Assembly (NCBI RefSeq): GCF_011764545.1
Contig: NZ_AP022870.1
Coordinates: 7,012,001-7,076,000, forward strand
Source: Phytohabitans flavus
GTDB taxonomy: Bacteria; Actinomycetota; Actinomycetes; Mycobacteriales; Micromonosporaceae
Length of the DNA stretch: 64,000 nucleotides
Direction of reading: 5' to 3'
Each line of letters starts with the position of its first letter. Position 1 is the stretch's first letter. Below are positions 42,377 to 50,863 of this stretch, piece after piece. The position numbers were made by a program, and so were the translations under genes. The notes under the pieces were generated by a model. It had not been told where the DNA came from, searched no databases, and saw only the letters and a program-made list of their open reading frames with translations.

Positions 42377-43725
42377 GAGTGATCCTCCAGGTCGGGCACC
42401 TCGCCGGCCTGGGCGCTGCGCGGCACCTCGAGGTCGAACAGCTCGCGCAGCAGCGCGGTGTACTGGTCGCCCCCGGGCTCCGCGGCGAGCTGGCGCACCC
42501 GTACGGTCGGCGAGTGGAGCAGCCGCTGCACGACCCGGTGCACGGTGTGTGCCACGTCGGCGCGCTGCTGGTCGGTCAGGTCGGGGCGGCGCTGGGCCAG
42601 CCGGCGCAGCTCAGCGGTAACCACGTCGTCGGCGCGGGTACGCAGCGCGGCGACCGTGGGTGCGACGTCGGCGCCCCGCAGCCAGCCGAGGAACGACTCC
42701 ACCTCGGCGGCCACGATCGCCTCGACCGCGGCCTCGTCGGCAGCGGCCGGGCCGGTGCGCAGGCTGGCGGCAAGGCGATCGATGTCGATCACCACGACGC
42801 CCGGCACCTCGGCGGCCGCCGGCTCGACGTCGCGCGGCACCGCCAGGTCGAGGATGATCAGCGGCCGGTCGCGCCCATCGACCGCGCGGGCCACAGCCTC
42901 GCGGGTCAGCACATGCTCGGTCGACGCGGTCGCGGTGGCCACGACGTCGACGCCGGACATCGCGGTGGCCAGGTCGGCGAAGGGTACCGCCGTCGCCCCA
43001 TACGCCGCGGCGAGCCGCTCGGCCCGCTCCGCGCCGCGGTTGGTCACGCTCAGCGGGCCGGCGCCGGAACGTGCCAGCGTGGCCAGCGAGAGCGCACCCA
43101 TCGCGCCCGCGCCGATCACCAGCGCCGGACGGCCGGCCAGATCCGTGGTTGGGTGCTCGCAGTCGCAGCCGAGCGGGCAGTCGTGGTCACCGGCGAGCGC
43201 GGACGCGGCCACGCCCAGCGCGGCGGTCACCACACTCTGGCCGGCCCGGTCGATGCCGGTCTCCGTGTGCGCCCGCTTGCCCACCCGCAGGGCCTGCTGC
43301 ATCAGCTCGTGCAGCAGCCGGCCGGTGCTCCCGTGCTCGATCGCCGCCTGGTACGCCTCGCGGAGCTGCCCCAGGATCTGCGCCTCGCCGACGACCATCG
43401 AGTCGAGGCCGGTGGCCACCCGGAAGGCGTGCTGCACCGCGGCGGCCTCGTAGTGTACGTACAGGTGCTCGGCCAGGTCGGTCGACGTGCGCCCGGCCTG
43501 CTCGCCAAGGACCGCACAGATCTCGCCGAGGCCGCCGTGGAAGCCGTTGACCGCCGCGTACACCTCTACGCGGTTGCACGTGGAGAGCACGACGGCCTCG
43601 CTCACGTACGACTGGGCGAGGAGCCGGTCGTGGACGGCGGCGAGGTCAGTGGGGGCGACGGCGATCTGCTCAAGGGTCGATACCGGCGTCGTACGGTACG
43701 ACGCGCCTACCACGATGAGGTTCAC
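42373..43725 (-). CDS. hemA: Glutamyl-tRNA reductase
   Basis: The 450-residue protein has the catalytic Cys in VVLSTCNRVEVYA and the conserved VVGEAQILGQLREAY. The NADPH domain is VIGAGAMGALSLATLARSG with VTNRGAERAERLA, followed by a dimerisation helix. It makes glutamate-1-semialdehyde, the committed step of C5 haem synthesis. GTG 43725 overlaps the rex stop by 4 bp and has GGAGGAGG upstream, so Rex and HemA are coupled. The 43.1-kb segment DHDCPLGCDCEHP is a Cys-rich insert that can bind metal, present in some actinobacterial HemA. Confidence 0.95.
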   Translation of the reverse strand: MNLIVVGASYRTTPVSTLEQIAVAPTDLAAVHDRLLAQSYVSEAVVLSTCNRVEVYAAVNGFHGGLGEICAVLGEQAGRTSTDLAEHLYVHYEAAAVQHAFRVATGLDSMVVGEAQILGQLREAYQAAIEHGSTGRLLHELMQQALRVGKRAHTETGIDRAGQSVVTAALGVAASALAGDHDCPLGCDCEHPTTDLAGRPALVIGAGAMGALSLATLARSGAGPLSVTNRGAERAERLAAAYGATAVPFADLATAMSGVDVVATATASTEHVLTREAVARAVDGRDRPLIILDLAVPRDVEPAAAEVPGVVVIDIDRLAASLRTGPAAADEAAVEAIVAAEVESFLGWLRGADVAPTVAALRTRADDVVTAELRRLAQRRPDLTDQQRADVAHTVHRVVQRLLHSPTVRVRQLAAEPGGDQYTALLRELFDLEVPRSAQAGEVPDLEDHS

Positions 43726-44495
43726 GTGCCGACCGCCTCCTCCGTGCCGGTGGCGGACAGTCCGCCCGGCAACGCCGTGAGCCCACCCGTGGGGCCGGTG
43801 GCCGGCAACGAGGTGAGCGATGCCTTGCGGTGCTCGTGGAACGAGAGGATCTGCAACTCGATCGCCAGATCGACCTTGCGAACATCGACCCCCTCCGGTA
43901 CCGAGAGTACGCAAGGAGCGAAGTTGAGGATGCTCGTAACACCCGCGGCGACCAACTGATCGGCGACGCTTTGCGCGGCGGCGGCCGGAGTCGCGATCAC
44001 GCCAATGGCGATCGACTCGGCGGCAGCGATCTCCGCGAGGTCTTCGATATGGCGGACGACCAGCCCGCTTATCTGCTCGCCCACGCGGGACGGATCAGCG
44101 TCGAATAGGGCGGCGATGCGGAAACCCCGGGTAGCGAAGCCCGCGTAACCGGCGAGGGCATGACCGAGGTTACCCACGCCGACCAGGGCAACCGCCCGGC
44201 GCTGGGTGAGACCCAACACATACTCGATCTGCTCGATCAGCAGGGCCACGTCGTAGCCGACGCCACGCGTCCCATACGACCCCAGGTGGGACAGGTCTTT
44301 GCGGAGCTTTGCCGAGTTGACCCCGGCGGCGGCGGCAAGGCCCTCGCTGGAGACGGTGTCGTGGCCTGTCTCGGCGAGGTTGTGCAGCGCACGGAGGTAT
44401 TCCGGAAGGCGGGCCACCGTGGCCTCCGGCAGGTCCGGAAGGGCCGGAACGGCACCGGGCTGCCCGGACTGACCACCGGGGCGCTGCTGGCTCAT
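43722..44495 (-). CDS. rex: Redox-sensing transcriptional repressor Rex
   Basis: The 257-residue protein has the winged-helix segment VSSEGLAAAAGVNSAKLRKD and the Rossmann NAD(H)-binding motif VALVGVGNLGHALAGY. The domain-swap helix (DLAIELQILSFHEHR) is also present. Rex dissociates from operators when NADH rises, controlling respiratory and haem genes. A near-consensus Rex operator lies at 44583-44600, 88 bp upstream. The gene starts the rex-hemA-hemC-hemD-hemB operon. The N- and C-terminal Gly/Pro/Ala extensions are typical in this family. Confidence 0.95.
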   Translation of the reverse strand: MSQQRPGGQSGQPGAVPALPDLPEATVARLPEYLRALHNLAETGHDTVSSEGLAAAAGVNSAKLRKDLSHLGSYGTRGVGYDVALLIEQIEYVLGLTQRRAVALVGVGNLGHALAGYAGFATRGFRIAALFDADPSRVGEQISGLVVRHIEDLAEIAAAESIAIGVIATPAAAAQSVADQLVAAGVTSILNFAPCVLSVPEGVDVRKVDLAIELQILSFHEHRKASLTSLPATGPTGGLTALPGGLSATGTEEAVGT

Positions 44496-44582
44496 GTGAC
44501 TCCGTGCTCCGTGGGGAAACCCACCGTCGACAGCCTCCGAGGGCCGTGCTAGTGGGGCGCTACGGCTTTACAGAGTAGGCGC

Positions 44583-44600
44583 TTGTGAAGTCGTGCACAA
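44583..44600. promoter_or_regulatory. Rex operator (ROP) upstream of rex
   Basis: TTGTGAAGTCGTGCACAA follows the Streptomyces Rex operator TTGTGAA-N4-TTCACAA, with one difference in the right arm (TGCACAA). It implies autoregulation of the whole rex-hem operon by the NADH/NAD ratio. Confidence 0.8.
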
Positions 44601-44621
44601 ATCGCGATCTTGATCAACCGC

Positions 44622-45266
44622 TCACGTGCGGAGGTACGCCAGCACGGCCAATACCCGTCGGTGCTGCTCCTCGTCGGGAGGGAGTTGAAGCTTGGTGAAG
44701 ATGTTGCGGACGTGCTTTTCCACCGCGCCGTCGCTCACCACGAGGACGCGGGCGATCGCCGTATTCGACCGGCCCTCGGCCATCAGCGAGAGCACCTCCC
44801 GCTCACGTGGAGTCAGCTCGCGCAGCGGGTCGTCGCGGCGCCGCCGCACCAGCAGCTGGCTCACTACCTCGGGGTCGAGCACCGTACCGCCGGCGGCCAC
44901 CCGGCTGACCGCGTCGAGGAACTCCGCGATCGCGGCTACCCGGTCCTTGAGCAGGTAACCCACGGCACCGGCGCGGTCGGCGAGCAGGTCGTCCGCGTAC
45001 GACACCTCGACGTACTGGGAGAGCACCAGGATCGGGGTACGCGGCACCCGCTCACGGGCGGTGACCGCAGCCCGAAGTCCCTCGTCCGTGTGGGTCGGCG
45101 GCATGCGCACGTCCACGATCGAGAGGTCCGGCCGGTGCTCCTCGACCGCCTCGACAAGGCTGTCTCCGTCGCCGACTGCGGCCACCACATCGTGGCCGTT
45201 TTCCGTCAGCAACCGGACGAGGCCCTCGCGGAGGAGGACCGCGTCATCGGCTATCACGACGCGCAT
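44622..45266 (-). CDS. NarL/FixJ-family response regulator
   Basis: The 214-residue protein has a receiver domain (VVIADDAVLLREGLVRLL with acidic pair, phospho-Asp in LSIVDVRMPP, Lys in GYLLKDRV) and a LuxR HTH (ELTPREREVLSLMAEGRSN, then SDGAVEKHVRNIFTKLQL). ATG 45266 starts 24 bp after the kinase stop, and both are on the minus strand, so they form one operon. It is probably a DNA-binding partner of the adjacent kinase; the regulon is unknown. Confidence 0.93.
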   Translation of the reverse strand: MRVVIADDAVLLREGLVRLLTENGHDVVAAVGDGDSLVEAVEEHRPDLSIVDVRMPPTHTDEGLRAAVTARERVPRTPILVLSQYVEVSYADDLLADRAGAVGYLLKDRVAAIAEFLDAVSRVAAGGTVLDPEVVSQLLVRRRRDDPLRELTPREREVLSLMAEGRSNTAIARVLVVSDGAVEKHVRNIFTKLQLPPDEEQHRRVLAVLAYLRT

Positions 45267-45289
45267 GGGGCTTTCTAACCGGTCGCGGT

Positions 45290-46582
45290 TCAGCATGGCA
45301 ACTCGGCGCGTACCTCGGTCGGACCACCCACCGGGCTCAGCACGTCGAGCGTGCCGCCGTTTGCCCGCAGCCGGTCGGCGATGCCAGCGAGGCCGTGGCC
45401 CTTGGATACGTGCGCGCCGCCGTCGCCGTCGTCGATGATGTCGATCTTCAGGTGATCGCCCGCGCGGGAGACGACCACCCAGCACTCGGTGGCGTGGCTG
45501 TGCTTGGCCACGTTGGTCAGCGCTTCCGCAACCACGAAGTACGCCGTGGTCTCCACGGACGGCTCCAGCCGGCCGAGCTTGGGATCGATGGTGAGGTCGA
45601 CCGGGATCACGCCGCGGGCGGCGAGTGCGGCGAGCGCGCTCGGCAGGCCGCGGTCGACCAGGATCGGCGGCGCGATGCCCCGGGAGAGCGCGCGCAGCTC
45701 GGCCAGCGTGTCGCGGGTCTGGGTGAGCGCCTCTTCGAGCGTGCGCCGGGCGGCATCGGGGTCGGTGTCCATCTGCTGCTGCGCCCGACCGAGGTCCATG
45801 GCCAGCCGCACCAGGCGCTGCTGCGGGCCGTCGTGGATGTCCCGCTCCAGGCGGCGCAGCGCGTTGGCCTCGGCGGAGACGGCCGCCGCCCGCTGCTCCT
45901 CCAGCACCGTGATCCGGTTGCGCATCTCGGCCACGCCAGTGAGCAGCGCCTTGCCGAAGCTCGCCTCCAGCAGCGCGCTCGCTCGCACCACGACCGGGAG
46001 CGTGATCAGGAAGAAGACGCCGAACGCGCTGTACATCGCGATGCGGGCGCCGATCGAGTCGCCGAGGCCGAGCAGCTCCGCCAGGTCCTGGTCGTCCGGA
46101 CCGTTGGGGATCGCCCAGGCGTACGACCAGTAGAGGCAGCCGCCGATCGCGCCGGCCCACCAGATGACCGTGACGAGGAACGCGCAGACCGAGACCGGGA
46201 GCTTGATGATGCCGTGTGCCAGGTCGAGCCAGGACTGCGCGTCGACGATCGGCGTGATCACGCGGCGCCACACGCTCGCGCCCTCTTCGGCGGTGCGGTA
46301 GTGCGGTCGGACCCGGTCCTGCCGCAGCACCAGCGGCATGCGCAGCCGCTCCATGTCCGCGAAGGCGCGGGCCGCGTACAGCGCGCCGGCCAGGATCGGC
46401 AGGCCGATGACGGTGATGCCGAGTCCGACGCCGGCGGCCAGGCCCGTCATCAGCACGATGAATGACGCCACCGCGATGGGGAAGCCCAGCAGTACGTAGC
46501 CGGAGTCGGCCGCCAGTTGGCGGAGCATGGGACGGCGGGCGCTCGGCTCGGCGCTGACGCTCGCGAGTGCGGTGGTGGTCAT
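45290..46582 (-). CDS. Sensor histidine kinase (HisKA_3, NarX-like) with multi-helix sensor
   Basis: The 430-residue protein has about four membrane helices (YVLLGFPIAVASFIVLMTG, GLGITVIGLPILAGALYA, LPVSVCAFLVTVIWWAGA, IAMYSAFGVFFLITLPVVV). The phospho-His is in LERDIHDGPQQRLVRLAMD, and the ATPase domain has VVAEALTNVAKHSHA and DDGDGGAHVSKGHGLAGI. The membrane part resembles the actinobacterial sensor-domain of DUF4153/YpdA-like kinases; the signal is unknown. The start is ATG 46582; ATG 46600 adds six residues. Confidence 0.9.
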   Translation of the reverse strand: MTTTALASVSAEPSARRPMLRQLAADSGYVLLGFPIAVASFIVLMTGLAAGVGLGITVIGLPILAGALYAARAFADMERLRMPLVLRQDRVRPHYRTAEEGASVWRRVITPIVDAQSWLDLAHGIIKLPVSVCAFLVTVIWWAGAIGGCLYWSYAWAIPNGPDDQDLAELLGLGDSIGARIAMYSAFGVFFLITLPVVVRASALLEASFGKALLTGVAEMRNRITVLEEQRAAAVSAEANALRRLERDIHDGPQQRLVRLAMDLGRAQQQMDTDPDAARRTLEEALTQTRDTLAELRALSRGIAPPILVDRGLPSALAALAARGVIPVDLTIDPKLGRLEPSVETTAYFVVAEALTNVAKHSHATECWVVVSRAGDHLKIDIIDDGDGGAHVSKGHGLAGIADRLRANGGTLDVLSPVGGPTEVRAELPC

Positions 46583-46711
46583 GTCATCGACGCTAGGCAT
46601 CGGGCTGGCCGGCTCCCATCCCGTCGGCTGGCCTCTTGGCGGTAGGGCTTTCCCTACTATCGCCGACCAGCGGCGGCGACGGCGCCCGCCACGGCCCCGG
46701 CCTTCGCCCGG

Positions 46712-47389
46712 CTAGGCGTCCGCGGCGAGGCGCACGGCCTCCACCAGCGAGTCCGCCACCGGTACCCCGACCGCCCGCAGCCGGGCCGGATCGGTGAAGC
46801 CGCCGGTGTACAGCACGCAGCGGGCACCGACCGAGGCGGCCGCGTCGGCGTCGTCGACCGAGTCGCCGATCAGCACCGTCGTCGAGCCCTCGACGCCGAG
46901 CTCGGACAGGTGTCGGGCGAGGTGCTCGGCCTTGAGGTCGCCGCCGACCGTGCCGCGCAGCCCGTCGATCCGGGCCAGCAGCTTGGTGAGTCCGCGCCGC
47001 TCGATCTCGGGCACCAGCTCGTGGTGAAACCACATGGACAGCAGCGACTGGGTGCCCGTCCAGCTGGACATGGCGGTCGTGGCGTCGATCGCCAGCGCGC
47101 AGGTCGTGAGGCCCAGCCGGTACGCGTCGTGGAAGATCTTGTCGAGCCGGCCGAACTCGCCCTCCTCCAGCGCCCGCCCCAGCACCTCGGCGTAGAAGTC
47201 CGCGACCGGCCGGCGGAACGTGCTGCGGTGCGCCTCGACGGTCAGCGCCGGCGCGGCGACGCTGGCGAACGCCATGTTCGTCGAGGAGACGACGAGAGGC
47301 AGGTCGTCGAGGAGCGTGCCATTCCAGTCCCACACAAGGTGCTTGCTCGCCACCTGAGGCACTCTACTTGGGGACCCGGATGTGCTCAT
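46712..47389 (-). CDS. HAD-family hydrolase (IA)
   Basis: The 225-residue protein has motif I WDWNGTLLDDLPL, motif IV GDSVDDADAAASVGAR and a cap between. ATG 47389 overlaps the glutaredoxin stop by 4 bp (ATGA). The GTG at 47353 would drop 12 residues and is a possible alternative. The DWNGTLLDD motif is seen in phosphoglycolate-type phosphatases. It belongs to the ligase-glutaredoxin-HAD operon; substrate unknown. Confidence 0.83.
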   Translation of the reverse strand: MSTSGSPSRVPQVASKHLVWDWNGTLLDDLPLVVSSTNMAFASVAAPALTVEAHRSTFRRPVADFYAEVLGRALEEGEFGRLDKIFHDAYRLGLTTCALAIDATTAMSSWTGTQSLLSMWFHHELVPEIERRGLTKLLARIDGLRGTVGGDLKAEHLARHLSELGVEGSTTVLIGDSVDDADAAASVGARCVLYTGGFTDPARLRAVGVPVADSLVEAVRLAADA

Positions 47390-47634
47390 TTCGATTTCGT
47401 GAGGTCCCGCAGGAGCCGCTCCTCCTCGACCCTCCAGTAACCGTGCTCCTTGCCGTCGAGCAGGGTCACCGGCACCCGGTCGCCGTACTCCGCTTCGAGC
47501 TCGCGGTCGGACTCCACGTCGACCTCGACCCACCGCTCGCCGGTGGTCGCCGCGACCCGCTCGATCGCTTCCTTGGCCACGTCGCACAGGTGGCAGCCGG
47601 TGCGCGTGATCAGGGTCAGCCGGGCGTCAGTCAT
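47386..47634 (-). CDS. Glutaredoxin-like (DUF836) protein
   Basis: The 82-residue thioredoxin-fold protein has the active site TRTGCHLCDVAKEAIE and a cis-Pro loop DRVPVTLLDGKE. It overlaps the ligase gene by 8 bp and the HAD gene by 4 bp. In M. tuberculosis the similar Rv0508 sits near hemA and serB1, from memory. A redox role is likely. Confidence 0.88.
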   Translation of the reverse strand: MTDARLTLITRTGCHLCDVAKEAIERVAATTGERWVEVDVESDRELEAEYGDRVPVTLLDGKEHGYWRVEEERLLRDLTKSK

Positions 47635-49219
47635 GGACCGCCTCCGAGCGCAGCAGCGTCTTGCGCACCTTTCCGGTCGCCGAGTGCGGCAGCGACGGCA
47701 CGAACTCGACCGCCGTCGGGCACTTGAACCGGGCCAGGTTGCGCTCGCAGTGCCGTCGCAGCTCGGCCACGGTCAGCTCGCTGCCCGGCTCGCGCACCAC
47801 GTACGCCTTCACGGTCTGGCCGGTCTGCGGGTGCGGCGCACCGAGCACCGCGGCCTCCGCCACGCCCGGACAGGCTTCGATCACCAACTCCACCTCGTGA
47901 GGGTAGACGTTGAAGCCGGAGACAAGGATCAGCTCACCCAGGCGGTCGACCAGGAAGAGGTCGCCGTCGGCGTCCGCGTACGCCACGTCGCCGGTGGCCC
48001 ACCAGCCGTCGGGATTCGGCCCGTCACGCCCGTCCGGCCAGTAGCCCGAGAAGAGGTTGGCACCCCGCACCACGATCTCGCCGGGGTCGGTGCCCGGCGA
48101 GTCCAGCTCGACGAACAGCTCGTCTTCGGCATCTGGATCGACAGTGCCGTCGCGCCAGATGTCACCGCCGTCGGCCGCGACGAGGCGGAGCTCCACACCG
48201 GGGATCGGCTGCCCGATCGAGCCCAGTTTGGCGGCGCTACTCAGCAGCGTGGAGGTGAGGACCGGGGCGGTCTCGGTAAGCCCGTACCCCACGAAGACCT
48301 GGCGTCCGGTCGCGTCGCCGATGCGCGTCGCGGTGGCCGGCTCCAGCGGCGCCGCGCCGCACACCGCCAGCCGCACCGAGCCGAACGCGTGGTCCAGCTC
48401 GGGCCGCCCGGCCCAGCCCACGTACATCGACGGGACGCCGACCACCGCCGACACCGAATGCCGGGCAATGGTCTCCAGCGTGGCCGCCGGGTCGAAGCGC
48501 TCCACAAGCACGCCGCACGCGCCGTGGAAGGCGACCGCGCCGAGCCCGGAGTTGAGCCCGTACGCGTGGAAGAGCGGCACCGCCAGCAGCACCACGTCGT
48601 CGGGACCGACCACCGAGGGCACGCGCGCGACCTGCACGTGGTTGGCGATCAGCGCGCGGTGGGAGAGCATCGCGCCCTTCGGACTGCCCGCGGTGCCCGA
48701 GGTGTAGAGCAGCACGGCCAGGTCATCACCGCGGGTCTCGCGGGCCGGCGGCGGACCGCCCGACTCCGGCAGATGCACCTGTACGGCCGAGAGCGCGGGC
48801 AGCTCACCCCGGATCCCGTCGACCGTGTCCCGCACCCGCTCGGAACAGATCAGCACGGTGGCCGCCGAGTCGGCGAGCACGTGCCGCAGCTCGTGGGCGG
48901 TGTACTCCGGGTTTACCGGCACCGCGGCCAGCCCTGCGCGCAGCGCGCCGAAGAAGGCCACCGCGAAGTCCGGCGTATTGCCCAGGGCGATCGCCACGCG
49001 GGCCGGGTGTCCCGCCGTTGCCAGGGCGGCCCTGGCACCCGCCTCGGCGAGCGCGCCCAGGCCGCGTGCCGCCGCGTCCACGCGCGCGTCGAGCTGGCCC
49101 CAGCTCACCGTCTCGTCCCGCCAGACCAGCGCCGGCCGATCCGCGCCCGCCCGCGCCGCCCGGCGGACGTAGTCGGCCAGGTTGCAGGCGGTCTCGTGGA
49201 CGGCCGCTGGTTCGGACAC
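47627..49219 (-). CDS. Acyl-CoA synthetase (class I adenylate-forming)
   Basis: The 530-residue protein has the AMP-binding motif LLYTSGTAGSPKGAMLSHRA, VFVGYGLTETAPVL, and WWATGDVAYADADGDL with LVDRLGELILVSGFNVYP. The catalytic Lys is in LPHSATGKVRKTLL. The motif set is complete, so the protein should be an active medium/long-chain acyl-CoA ligase. It is the first gene of a small operon with glutaredoxin and HAD. The GTG at 49219 is chosen because the frame above it shows no conserved sequence. It has no carrier domain, so it is not an NRPS module. Confidence 0.87.
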   Translation of the reverse strand: MSEPAAVHETACNLADYVRRAARAGADRPALVWRDETVSWGQLDARVDAAARGLGALAEAGARAALATAGHPARVAIALGNTPDFAVAFFGALRAGLAAVPVNPEYTAHELRHVLADSAATVLICSERVRDTVDGIRGELPALSAVQVHLPESGGPPPARETRGDDLAVLLYTSGTAGSPKGAMLSHRALIANHVQVARVPSVVGPDDVVLLAVPLFHAYGLNSGLGAVAFHGACGVLVERFDPAATLETIARHSVSAVVGVPSMYVGWAGRPELDHAFGSVRLAVCGAAPLEPATATRIGDATGRQVFVGYGLTETAPVLTSTLLSSAAKLGSIGQPIPGVELRLVAADGGDIWRDGTVDPDAEDELFVELDSPGTDPGEIVVRGANLFSGYWPDGRDGPNPDGWWATGDVAYADADGDLFLVDRLGELILVSGFNVYPHEVELVIEACPGVAEAAVLGAPHPQTGQTVKAYVVREPGSELTVAELRRHCERNLARFKCPTAVEFVPSLPHSATGKVRKTLLRSEAVHD

Positions 49220-49548
49220 CCTAAACAGGTTAGTGTGGCCCGCCTTACTTCGGTGTCGGCTGATGTTCAGTTCATGCCCACCTACGCCCGGTAAGGGATT
49301 TTGGGCGCCAATGGCGTCTACGGGCCGCCTGCGGCGTGTCGCACCTCGCGTCACCCGAACGGTGCTGCATTTACCCCTGTCGGGTGTTCCACACCGCGCA
49401 CGGCGTGCGACAGATTGGCCCACGGTCGGTAAATAATTCGGCTCTGTGTAACGGACTCCGCACACGTGGGTGATGTTGCCCCTATTATCTCTGGGTCGGC
49501 TCACCCCTTTTGCCGTGAGTCGACACCCCTCACCCCGAGGAGGCCGCC
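49220..49548. other. Gene-free region with the likely bldN promoter
   Basis: There is no credible coding frame between the ligase start and the small ORF. TATTAT at 49483-49488 is a good -10 element in otherwise GC-rich DNA. TGTCGCAC (49338 region) and GTGCGACA (49405 region) form an 8-bp inverted pair. Other regulators of bldN (BldD-type sites) cannot be called by eye. Confidence 0.5.
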
Positions 49549-49689
49549 GTGCCCGTTAACGCACCGCACCTGCACCTCAAGGGTGTGTGTCGCCCGATGG
49601 CGCGTCCTGTCCCGCTGGTAGGGGACCGCGCCAGACCCGGCACATGCCCGATGATGGCGCTGCGCGGGGTCACGGAGGAGGGGCAGTGA
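49549..49689 (+). CDS. 46-codon ORF coupled to bldN (possible leader or fused N-terminus)
   Basis: A GAGGAGG at 49537-49543 precedes GTG 49549 by 5 bases. The product begins VPVNAPHLHLKGVCRPMARP and ends RGVTEEGQ. Its TGA overlaps the GTG of bldN (GTGA). It could be a translationally coupled leader peptide. Alternatively, one extra G near 49680 (GAGGAGGGGCAGTGA) would fuse it to BldN. With two Cys and basic character it is not a known family that I can name. Confidence 0.45.
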   Translation: MPVNAPHLHLKGVCRPMARPVPLVGDRARPGTCPMMALRGVTEEGQ

Positions 49690-50674
49690 CGGCCTACACG
49701 TACCAGGAGCTGTACGCGCAGATGGCGCTCGCCGACGGTCTGCGGGCACTGCGCATGGCCATGAATGACATGGGCACCCGGCACTCGCGTAACCGGACCC
49801 CCCACGTCAACGAGGCGCCGGGGCGGCACGTGCCGGGCTCCAACGCCAAGCCGGTCGGCGGCCGCGTCGTCGCGCCGGGCCGCCCGTCGATGCCGGCCCA
49901 GCCGGCCCAGGGGCACAACCCGGCCGACCCCAGCGCCCACGCGGGCGGAGATACCGACACCGCGGTATTGCCGGCGGTCGAGACTGGCGATACTGCGGTA
50001 TTGCCGGCTGTCGATAGTGGCGACACCGCGGTGTTGCCGGCCGTCGAGACCGGCTCCGGCGGAGGCGGCGGCGCGCCAGCCCGATTCCCGGACCGGCCCG
50101 ACCCCACGGACGCGGCGGCCGAGGTGTGGGCGCTTGTCGAGCGGGCCCAGGCCGGCGAGGCGGAGGCATTCGGCCTGATCTACGACCGCTACGTCGACAC
50201 GGTCTTCCGGTTCGTCTACTTCCGGGTCGGCAACCGCCAGCTCGCCGAAGACCTGACGTCCGACACGTTCCTGCGCGCCCTCAAGCGCATCGGCAGCTTC
50301 ACCTGGCAGGGCCGCGACCTCGGGGCATGGCTCGTCACGATCGCCCGCAACCTGGTCGCCGACCACTTCAAGTCCGGCCGCTACAGGCTGGAGGTCACAA
50401 CGGGCGACGTTCTGGACGCCGACCGTGAGGACCGTGGACCTGAGGGAAGCCCCGAGGCCGCCGTCGTCGACCACATCACCAACGTGGCCCTGCTGAGCGC
50501 CGTCAAGCAGCTCAACCCAGAGCAGCAGGAGTGCATCGTTCTCCGCTTCCTGCAAGGCTTCTCCGTCGCCGAGACCGCCCAGGCGATGGGCAAGAACGAA
50601 GGGCCATCAAGGCCCTCCAGTACCGAGCGGTACGCGCACTCGCCCGGCTCCTGCCGGACGGGTTCCAACCGTGA
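49686..50674 (+). CDS. bldN: ECF sigma factor, BldN type, with long disordered N-terminus and one frameshift
   Basis: The protein has about 140 low-complexity N-terminal residues, including three 11-residue repeats. Region 2 is AEAFGLIYDRYVDTVFRF with AEDLTSDTFLRALKRIG, and region 4 is LNPEQQECIVLRFLQGFS. The raw frame fails at GKNEG. One extra G at 50601-50603 gives GAIKALQYRAVRALARLL and a stop at 50674 (about 329 residues). BldN controls aerial hyphae and sporulation in actinomycetes; the N-terminal extension is a known BldN trait. GTG 49686 has GGAGGAGGGG upstream. A DUF5667 gene follows. Confidence 0.85.
49956..50054 (+). repeat. Three 33-bp tandem repeats inside bldN
   Basis: Units at 49956-49988, 49989-50021 and 50022-50054 encode DTAVLPAVETG, DTAVLPAVDSG and DTAVLPAVETG. 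Third-position differences show divergence after duplication. The array is in the disordered N-terminal region. Confidence 0.85.
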
Positions 50675-50863
50675 CCCTCCTCACTCTTCGTAATTGCGGC
50701 TCACGCCCACCCGTAACCGGTCGTGCCCATTCAGCGTTTGTATTGGTGCGACCGGCGGTGGCCCAGACATCCCCCTGGCTCATCCCGCGGTATCCGCTGC
50801 CGTCGCACCGGCCGGCGACGACGCCGACCGCGCAGCCGTGACCAGCGAAGGGAGGTGCCCGCG

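Noticed and set aside
47627..49219. Nonribosomal or polyketide biosynthesis start
   Set aside because: The ligase has no carrier domain or condensation/KS neighbours.
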